Source of the DNA: JAAFIP01 sp031431335 | Lineage (GTDB): Bacteria > Pseudomonadota > Gammaproteobacteria > Burkholderiales > Burkholderiaceae_C | DNA: 10,121 bases | NCBI GenBank assembly: GCA_031431335.1 | Contig: JANPDG010000074.1 | Location: forward strand, 1 to 10,121 | Direction of reading: 5' to 3' | Shown: piece by piece, positions 6,408-10,121 of the stretch | Numbering within the stretch: position 1 is the first letter of the stretch | Layout: each line of letters begins with the position of its first letter | Program-made: the position numbers and the translations under genes | Notes under the pieces: model-generated | Seen by the model: only the letters and a program-made list of their open reading frames with translations | Told to the model about the DNA's origin: nothing | The model's database searches: none

Positions 6408-6476
6408 TTTTTGGAAGATTTTCGGGTAGTTTTCCGACGTGGGTATTGGATAGTTTGCTATTTATTTAGTAGTAAA
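6408..6476 (-). repeat. Dispersed repeat, copy A
   Basis: Read on the minus strand, this begins TTTACTAC, then AATAGCAAACTATCC, then CCACGTCGGAAAAC, and ends GAAAATCTTCCAAAA. It shares the blocks AATAGC, AACTAT, AATA, CACGTCGG and GAAAATCTTCCAAAA with copy C (9122-9177), and the TTTACTAC start with copy D. Together with copy B it forms a long imperfect inverted repeat in the 251-base gap between the ATPase gene and rlmB. Confidence 0.7.
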
Positions 6477-6525
6477 CTGTTGGAATGCTGAGATAGAGAA
6501 TAGTAGCTTCGCTGTATCAACCGAG

Positions 6526-6583
6526 ACTACAATAACTATCAAAATAATAGCTAACTATCTAATATTCACGTCGGGAAAACGCC
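6526..6583 (+). repeat. Dispersed repeat, copy B
   Basis: This copy reads ACTAC, a longer spacer, AATAGCTAACTATC, TAATATTCACGTCGGG, then AAAACGCC. It is the inverted partner of copy A: about 38 bases pair with few mismatches, separated by about 80 bases with no gene. The 3' block GAAAATCTTCC is not conserved here (GATTTCCTTGG instead). It ends about 50 bases before the rlmB start and could affect the rlmB leader or its promoter. Confidence 0.7.
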
Positions 6584-6633
6584 GATTTCCTTGGTAAATA
6601 TGACCCGTCGCAACAGCCAACGATAATAAAGGC

Positions 6634-7383
6634 ATGTCAGCTACCAAAATACTCTACGGTTTTCATGCCGTTGGCGTGCGAGTTAAAACTGCGCCCACCT
6701 CTGTTGTTGAAATTTACTACGACAGCTCACGCAAAGACGCCCGCATGCGCAGCTTCATTGACAAAGCCAGCGAAGCACAGGTGCGCTTGATTGAGGCCGA
6801 CGGCCTGCGACTGGCCAAAATGTGCGGCAGCCACGGCCACCAGGGCGTTGTGGCGATTGCGCAGGCAGTGAAGCAGGCTACGTCGCTGGACGAGTTGCTA
6901 GAAGACCTAGAGGCCTCTGCTGATAAAACCAATCCGTTGATTTTGGTTTTAGACGGCGTGACCGACCCGCACAACCTGGGCGCTGTGCTGCGCGTGGCCG
7001 ATGGTGCGGGCGCGCACGCTGTGATAGCGCCCAAAGACCACGCCGTAGGCATCAACGCCACGGTCTCCAAGGTGGCCAGTGGCGCGGCTGAGACGGTGCC
7101 GTACTTTATGGTGACCAACTTGGCGCGCACCTTAAATGAGCTCAAAGAACGCAATATTTGGATTATTGGCACCAGCGACGATGCCGAAAAGACGATTTAC
7201 GACGTAGACCTCAAAGGCCCCGTGGCACTGGTGCTAGGCGCTGAAGGCCCCGGTATGCGCCAGTTGACGCGCAAAACCTGCGATGAGCTGGTCAGCATAC
7301 CGATGCGCGGGGCGGTCGAAAGCCTTAACGTGTCGGTGGCCAGCGGCGTGTGTTTGTATGAAGCCCTGCGTCAGCGCAGCTAG
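6634..7383 (+). CDS. rlmB: 23S rRNA (guanosine-2251-2'-O)-methyltransferase
   Basis: The 249-residue SPOUT-class enzyme of the TrmH/SpoU family methylates the 2'-OH of G2251 in the peptidyl-transferase P-loop of 23S rRNA, using S-adenosylmethionine. The N-terminal substrate-binding domain (about 1-80) begins with the usual ILYGFHAVGVRV and ends GHQGVVAIAQ. The knotted catalytic domain carries motif 1 DGVTDPHNLGAVLRVAD (107-123, with Asn114 and Arg120), motif 2 LVLGAEGPGM (199-208) and motif 3 IPMRGAVESLNVSVASG (222-238, with Asn232). The length is normal for RlmB. The ribosome binding site (AAAGG, 2 bases from the ATG) is too close to be good. The gene is usually near rnr in other proteobacteria; here a repeat-filled gap precedes it and a small lipoprotein follows after 46 bases. 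Confidence 0.95.
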   Translation: MSATKILYGFHAVGVRVKTAPTSVVEIYYDSSRKDARMRSFIDKASEAQVRLIEADGLRLAKMCGSHGHQGVVAIAQAVKQATSLDELLEDLEASADKTNPLILVLDGVTDPHNLGAVLRVADGAGAHAVIAPKDHAVGINATVSKVASGAAETVPYFMVTNLARTLNELKERNIWIIGTSDDAEKTIYDVDLKGPVALVLGAEGPGMRQLTRKTCDELVSIPMRGAVESLNVSVASGVCLYEALRQRS

Positions 7384-7429
7384 TACCAATCCAGCGTACT
7401 TGAATCATCGAACGAACGAAAGAATCCAC

Positions 7430-7780
7430 ATGAAAAAACTCACTCTGCCACTACTAGCTATCTGCGCCACGTTGACGTTGGCTTTGGCTGGCTGCACCCA
7501 AGAGCAGCAAAACAAAATTCAGCGCGACATCCAAAACTGGACCGGCACCAATGGCGTGCTAGAGATTTATGCGGGTGACAAAGTGGCCCGCCGCTTCCTC
7601 AAAATCGACAAACTGTCCACCGCGCTGGGCACCGACGATAACAAGCCGCGCCCCTACCGCTTTGGCTACGGTGTGATGGACGAAAACCTCAATATGCTGG
7701 CTGACCCCGGCGAAAAGCGCGTGTATTTTGAGATCAGCGACTACGCCTCGAACTACGTGTTTTTTGAGAGCCCACGCTAA
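7430..7780 (+). CDS. Small lipoprotein of unknown function
   Basis: This is a 116-residue protein with a lipoprotein signal peptide: MKK, a hydrophobic core LTLPLLAICATLTLALA, and lipobox LAGC with Cys22 as the lipidated residue. Residue +2 is Thr, so outer-membrane sorting through Lol is expected. The mature part is soluble and shows no repeats (TQEQQNKIQRDIQNW, then GVLEIYAGDKVARRFLKIDKL, then RPYRFGYGVMD). I do not recognise the domain. The start at 7430 is chosen because it gives the signal peptide; the open frame continues back to 7283 but only by overlapping rlmB. The ribosome binding site is weak (GAAAG). The gene lies 46 bases after rlmB on the same strand and ends 22 bases from the convergent chromate-transporter pair, so it could be cotranscribed with rlmB. 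Confidence 0.85.
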   Translation: MKKLTLPLLAICATLTLALAGCTQEQQNKIQRDIQNWTGTNGVLEIYAGDKVARRFLKIDKLSTALGTDDNKPRPYRFGYGVMDENLNMLADPGEKRVYFEISDYASNYVFFESPR

Positions 7781-7802
7781 ACCACGCTGCGCACCAGCCC
7801 AG

Positions 7803-8366
7803 TCACACCAAACCCAGCGCCCCCAGCGCCGCTCCCGCGCCCAGTACCCACAGCAGGTGCACGCGGGTGCGCCACACCAAAATGAGCGACACGCCAGTCA
7901 ACAGCCACAGCGGCCAGTCTCTGGCCATTTGGTTGTGCGCAGCGGTCAGCAGCCAAGCCGTGGCAATCAAGAGCGAGATAGAAATAGGCGCAAGCGACGC
8001 TTTGGTAGCCAGCGCCAAGATGTGGGCAGGGTTGCGGTGCAGCCAACGCGTGGTGGCAAAGGTGAGGGTGCTGCTGGGCACCAAAATGCCGATAAACGTG
8101 GCCGCCAAGCCCGCTGCAGCGCTCCAATAGCTGCCTCCCATCGACAGGCCAATCTGCCAGCCAATGAGCGGGATAAACATCAGGTTAGGCCCCGGCGCGG
8201 CTTGGGCAATGGCGATGCTGGCGTTAAACTGCGCGTCGGTCAGCCAGCCCTGCTGGCCCACCACATAGCGCTGCATGTCAGGCGCAGTAGTGATAGCGCC
8301 GCCAATAGCCAGCAGCGAGAGCAGCAAAAAATGGCCAAATAGCGACATCCATTGGTCTGGTGTCAT
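7803..8366 (-). CDS. chrA: Chromate transporter, C-terminal-type ChrA half protein
   Basis: The 187-residue hydrophobic protein has about five to six membrane segments. It is one half of a two-gene (short-chain) CHR-family transporter. Family marks are LAIGGAITTAPDMQRYVV (IGG at 21-23), GWLTDAQF, and AIAQAAPGPNLMFIPLIGW (PGP at 58-60), followed by GILVPSSTLTF. The pair resembles ChrA, which exports chromate in proton- or sulfate-linked fashion. Short-chain pairs are often tested only by homology, so the substrate may be sulfate or another oxyanion. The start at 8366 overlaps the stop of the upstream half by 4 bases (ATGA), so translation is coupled. An open extension to 8450 lies in the upstream gene and is GC-rich low-complexity sequence. 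Confidence 0.9.
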   Translation of the reverse strand: MTPDQWMSLFGHFLLLSLLAIGGAITTAPDMQRYVVGQQGWLTDAQFNASIAIAQAAPGPNLMFIPLIGWQIGLSMGGSYWSAAAGLAATFIGILVPSSTLTFATTRWLHRNPAHILALATKASLAPISISLLIATAWLLTAAHNQMARDWPLWLLTGVSLILVWRTRVHLLWVLGAGAALGALGLV

Positions 8367-9022
8367 GGCGCATCTCCCGCAACTGGAGCCACCGCACCCG
8401 CACCCGCACCCGCGCGAGCGCTGCGCTGCGCGCGCCGCACCAGCACCCAAGCGTAGGCAAAAGCCGGCACGCCCAAGCCCAGCACCGTGTACACCAAAGG
8501 CAGGCGCAGCAGGCCCACAGCAATAAACGTCAGAGCAATCAGCGCGCAGCTGACTTTAAGCCCCAGCAGGTTGTGCTTTAAACCCGAGAGCATTTTGATG
8601 GCCGCAGCGCCAATCAGCCCCGCCGCAGCCGCGCCCATGCCGCGCACAGCGCCCGAAACCGCCTGTATGTGGGCAAACTGGCTGTACAGCGTAGCCAAAA
8701 CCAACGCGATGATCATCGGCAAGGTCAAGATACCCGCGAGTGCGACCAGCGCGCCGCGCCAGCCAAAAAATCGGTTGCCCAAGATGATGCACAGGTTAAT
8801 CACATTACCGCCGGGCAATATTTGCGATACCGCCCAGTCTTCGACAAACTCACGCTGCGTCAGCCAGCGCCGCTTGTCCACCATCTCACGCTGAATAATG
8901 GTCAGCACACCGCCAAAACCCTGCAGCGCCACGCTGTTTAAAGCCAAAAACAGCTCGCTGAGCGAAGCAGGGCGCTGGGCCAGGGCGGCAGCGTTGGCCG
9001 GGGAGTTCAAGTCAGATGCCAT
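8363..9022 (-). CDS. chrA: Chromate transporter, N-terminal-type ChrA half protein
   Basis: This is the 219-residue upstream half of the CHR-family pair. It has a cytoplasmic N-terminus of about 22 residues, then SLSELFLALNSVALQGFGG (GFGG at 35-38), REMVDKRRWLTQREFVEDWA, and SQILPGGNVINLCIILG (PGG at 70-72 where PGP is usual). About five membrane segments follow. The C-terminus is a low-complexity tail, SARAGAGAGAVAPVAGDAP, encoded by tandem CCGCAC-type hexamers and overlapping the next gene. The ATG at 9022 (MASDLNSPAN) is preferred, with GGGG a few bases upstream; a GTG at 9046 is possible. The two halves are opposite-topology paralogues that probably form a heterodimer. No chrB or other chromate-resistance gene is visible in the window. 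Confidence 0.9.
   Translation of the reverse strand: MASDLNSPANAAALAQRPASLSELFLALNSVALQGFGGVLTIIQREMVDKRRWLTQREFVEDWAVSQILPGGNVINLCIILGNRFFGWRGALVALAGILTLPMIIALVLATLYSQFAHIQAVSGAVRGMGAAAAGLIGAAAIKMLSGLKHNLLGLKVSCALIALTFIAVGLLRLPLVYTVLGLGVPAFAYAWVLVRRAQRSARAGAGAGAVAPVAGDAP
8392..8415. repeat. Short tandem hexamer repeat in the ChrA tail
   Basis: CCGCAC occurs three times perfectly and a fourth time as CCGCGC. On the coding (minus) strand it encodes the Gly-Ala tail of the first ChrA protein. A change of unit number would keep the frame, so the result would be a longer or shorter tail rather than on/off switching. Confidence 0.6.
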
Positions 9023-9058
9023 AGCCCCGATTATCACGCCCCGCACAGCCCGCGTAGC

Positions 9059-9079
9059 ACTCTGAAGCTACGCCAGAGT
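9059..9079. repeat. Inverted repeat upstream of the chrA pair
   Basis: ACTCTG (9059-9064) and CAGAGT (9074-9079) are perfect 6-bp arms with a 9-base spacer, 37 bases before the first chrA start. It may be an operator or a hairpin in the leader; no regulator gene sits beside it. The rest of 9023-9121 shows no gene and no clear promoter. Confidence 0.3.
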
Positions 9080-9121
9080 CACTTGTGTGCAAGGTGATAA
9101 ATTAGGTAAATGCTATTTTTT

Positions 9122-9177
9122 AATAGCAAGCTATTGAATATCCACGTCGGGAAAGTGCCTGAAAATCTTCCAAAACT
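9122..9177 (+). repeat. Dispersed repeat, copy C
   Basis: AATAGCAAGCTATT is followed by GAATATCCACGTCGGGAAAG, TGCCT and GAAAATCTTCCAAAAC. It is the closest match to copy A (minus strand), including the full 3' block. The first 14 bases form a perfect palindrome, AATAGC-AA-GCTATT, and GCTATT also stands just upstream (9112-9117). Its 3' end runs directly into the ORF6N gene remnant. Confidence 0.7.
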
Positions 9178-9571
9178 TCAATCCATAAGATGCTATGGCA
9201 ATTTGGCGCGGTTTCCCGCGGATTTTATGTTTCAGGTCGATACCGAGGAGGCGCAATCTCTAAGGTTGCAATTTGCAACCTTAGATGTGACCGACAAGGG
9301 CAGCAAAGATGGCAAGCCAGGGCGCGGGCGCCACAGCAAATATCTGCCGATGGCGTTTACTGAGCATGGTGCGATCATGGCGGCCACCCTGCTCAATAGC
9401 GCTCGTGCGACCGAGATCAGCGTGCATGTGGTGCGGGCGTTTGTGGAGTGGCGCTCGATGCTGGCCAACAACCGGGAACTGTCTAACAAGCTGCATTCAC
9501 GGCCGATTGGGTTTATTACACGAGACGATAAGGCGAAGCTTAAAGCTAGCAAGGTGGCGCGTAAAACGTAG
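9178..9571 (+). pseudogene. ORF6N/KilA-N-type DNA-binding domain gene, 5'-truncated and internally shortened
   Basis: From about 9199 the frame encodes NLARFPADFMFQV, EEAQSLRLQFATLD, GRGRHSKYLPMAFTEHGAIMAATLLNS and RATEISVHVVRAFVEWRSMLANNREL. This is the core of ORF6N-domain proteins, found in phages and mobile or accessory bacterial DNA. The expected N-terminus (a stretch like IRGQRVxLDxDLAxLYGV before the KRNxxRFP motif) is missing. In its place the frame runs into repeat copy C, and the only in-frame ATG before the domain (9110) lies upstream of the repeat, with no ribosome binding site. At the other end NKLHS is followed at once by RPIGFITRDDKAK, which looks like the family C-terminus, so the helical linker seems deleted. 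It is most likely a decayed gene. A working short protein from 9110 (153 residues) cannot be excluded. Confidence 0.7.
9259..9285. repeat. 27-bp near-perfect palindrome inside the ORF6N remnant
   Basis: The left half TCTAAGGTTGCAA (9259-9271) and right half TTGCAACCTTAGA (9273-9285) are exact inverted copies of 13 bases around one central T. It encodes the LRLQFATLD segment that follows the conserved EEAQS. As a hairpin it would need a loop of a few bases. No T-run follows, so it is not a standard terminator. Confidence 0.85.
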
Positions 9572-9614
9572 CGTGCCTGTGCACGCTTGGGTGGACAGCC
9601 TGTTCGATGCGCTG

Positions 9615-9628
9615 GTAAATTAATTTAC
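9615..9628. repeat. 14-bp perfect AT-rich palindrome at the edge of repeat copy D
   Basis: GTAAATTAATTTAC is its own reverse complement. Its right part overlaps the TTTACTAC block that begins copies A and D, so it may mark the boundary of the repeat. Confidence 0.6.
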
Positions 9629-9683
9629 TACACTATCAATAGCGAACTATTAAATATCTGCGTCGAAAAAGTGCCCTGTTTTC
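9624..9683 (+). repeat. Dispersed repeat, copy D
   Basis: TTTACTACACTATC is followed by AATAGCGAACTATTAAATAT, then CTGCGTCGAAAAAGTGCC and CTGTTTTC. It shares its start with copy A and its middle with copies B and C, in the same orientation as C. Copies C and D thus bracket the ORF6N remnant as direct repeats about 500 bases apart. It ends 8 bases before the stop of the antitoxin gene. Confidence 0.65.
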
Positions 9684-9691
9684 ACCCTATA

Positions 9692-9982
9692 TCAAGCATG
9701 CAACGCCTCAATTGACCGAGGGTTAGAGGCCACGATTTTGAGTAGCGCTCGGGCCGGGCCGGTGGGGCGTGTGCGGTGTTGCTCCCAGTTTTGGAGGGTG
9801 CGCAGGTTCACGCCAATCAGCTTGGCAAACTGGCTTTGGCTAATCTGCGCTGCTTCGCGGATTTGGCGCGCATCAGGGGCAGACAGCTCAGTTTCGCGCA
9901 CGCCGCGCACGCTTTTGCCAGCGATATGGCGCTTCATCTCGCCCACGCCTTTGACCAACTGGTCGAAATGTTGCTTATCCAT
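9692..9982 (-). CDS. Xre-family helix-turn-helix antitoxin (HigA/NadS type)
   Basis: The 96-residue DNA-binding protein has an N-terminal arm (MDKQHFDQLVKGVGEMKRHIAGK) typical of antitoxins paired with HigB/RelE toxins. It then has a Cro/C1-type helix-turn-helix at about residues 37-70: ARQIREAAQISQSQFAKLIG and VNLRTLQNWEQHRTRPTGPA. The tail ALLKIVASNPRSIEALHA is typical of the NadS group. Its ATG overlaps the last codons of the toxin gene by 8 bases (9975-9982), so it is translationally coupled and comes second, as in HigBA modules. It should neutralise the toxin and repress the operon promoter, which lies outside the window. Repeat copy D follows its stop. Confidence 0.9.
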   Translation of the reverse strand: MDKQHFDQLVKGVGEMKRHIAGKSVRGVRETELSAPDARQIREAAQISQSQFAKLIGVNLRTLQNWEQHRTRPTGPARALLKIVASNPRSIEALHA

Positions 9983-10121
9983 GGGTCAGTTCTTTCATAA
10001 GTTGTGCAAGCAGTTTGAGCTGTTCACGGGTCAGGTCTGTTTGCTCGTTTTTGGTATAGCCGTAGATTAAATAAATGTGGTCTGCAGCTACGTAGTGATA
10101 GTAAATAACGCGAGCACCGCC
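9975..10121 (-). CDS. RelE/HigB-type toxin (Gp49-like), C-terminal part only
   Basis: The last 48 residues of a gene that enters from beyond the right edge are visible (GGARVIYYHYVAADHIYLIY, then GYTKNEQTDLTREQLKLLAQ, then LMKELTHG). RVIYYHY, followed by a strand ending in YGYTKNEQTDLT, is the end of the RelE-like fold in the family that pairs with NadS/HigA antitoxins; such toxins cleave mRNA on the ribosome. The conserved Arg of RVIYYH and the Lys of YTKNEQ are present. It was found by translating the minus strand up to the edge. Its stop (TAA at 9977-9975) lies inside the antitoxin gene, an 8-base overlap. The N-terminus and operon promoter cannot be seen. Confidence 0.85.
   Translation of the reverse strand, partial: GGARVIYYHYVAADHIYLIYGYTKNEQTDLTREQLKLLAQLMKELTHG

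Noticed and set aside
8392..8415. Phase-variation tract in chrA
   Set aside because: The unit is six bases, so copy-number change keeps the frame, and only three perfect units are present.
7728..8581. Several plus-strand open frames opposite the chrA pair
   Set aside because: They are GC-driven antisense frames, rich in Gln, Arg and Pro, with no ribosome binding sites; the minus-strand membrane proteins have clear CHR-family motifs.
9110..9683. Insertion sequence bounded by copies C and D
   Set aside because: No transposase is encoded between them, and the copies are direct, not inverted. At most this is a repeat-associated remnant.
6408..9683. CRISPR array
   Set aside because: The four repeats are irregularly spaced, in mixed orientation and imperfect, with genes between them.

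Overview
The window looks like a chromosomal segment of a betaproteobacterium, most likely order Burkholderiales and family Comamonadaceae (Rhodoferax/Polaromonas/Acidovorax type). That placement rests on remembered protein styles (propionyl-CoA carboxylase alpha, arylesterase, RlmB, split ChrA) and moderate-to-high GC with AT-rich intergenic patches. No database search was possible.

Layout. (1) Positions 1-2745, plus strand: the 3' two thirds of pccA (biotin carboxylase/biotin carrier subunit of propionyl-CoA carboxylase), a small cupin, a nicotinamidase (pncA) and a VOC protein resembling methylmalonyl-CoA epimerase. They are tightly packed with one 4-nt ATGA overlap, so they probably form one transcript. 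PccA makes methylmalonyl-CoA and the VOC protein could epimerise it. The cupin and nicotinamidase have no obvious link to that pathway. (2) Positions 2749-3929: a minus-strand SNase-like protein with an unidentified C-terminal region. It diverges from a possible 24-codon ORF through mirrored leader sequences. (3) Positions 3933-5700, minus strand: tesA-like SGNH esterase followed by selU (tRNA 2-selenouridine synthase), 4 nt apart. The esterase start codon overlaps the start codon of a divergent LolD/YbbA-type ABC ATPase (5699-6382), which has no permease gene beside it. (4) Positions 6383-6633: an intergenic region holding two copies of a roughly 60-nt dispersed repeat in inverted orientation. 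(5) Positions 6634-7780, plus strand: rlmB (23S rRNA Gm2251 methyltransferase) and a small lipoprotein. (6) Positions 7803-9022, minus strand: a two-gene chromate-transporter (ChrA) pair with a 4-nt overlap. (7) Positions 9100-10121, accessory-looking: two more direct copies of the repeat flank a damaged ORF6N-domain gene, followed by a minus-strand RelE-like toxin (partial) and Xre-family antitoxin pair.

Most of the window is ordinary housekeeping and metabolic sequence. The parts least explained by known genes are the four-copy repeat family, its junction with the ORF6N remnant, the mirrored divergent leaders around 3781-3857, and the SNase-like protein. I do not see a clearly new multi-gene system. 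CRISPR arrays, tRNA or rRNA genes and transposase genes were not seen.
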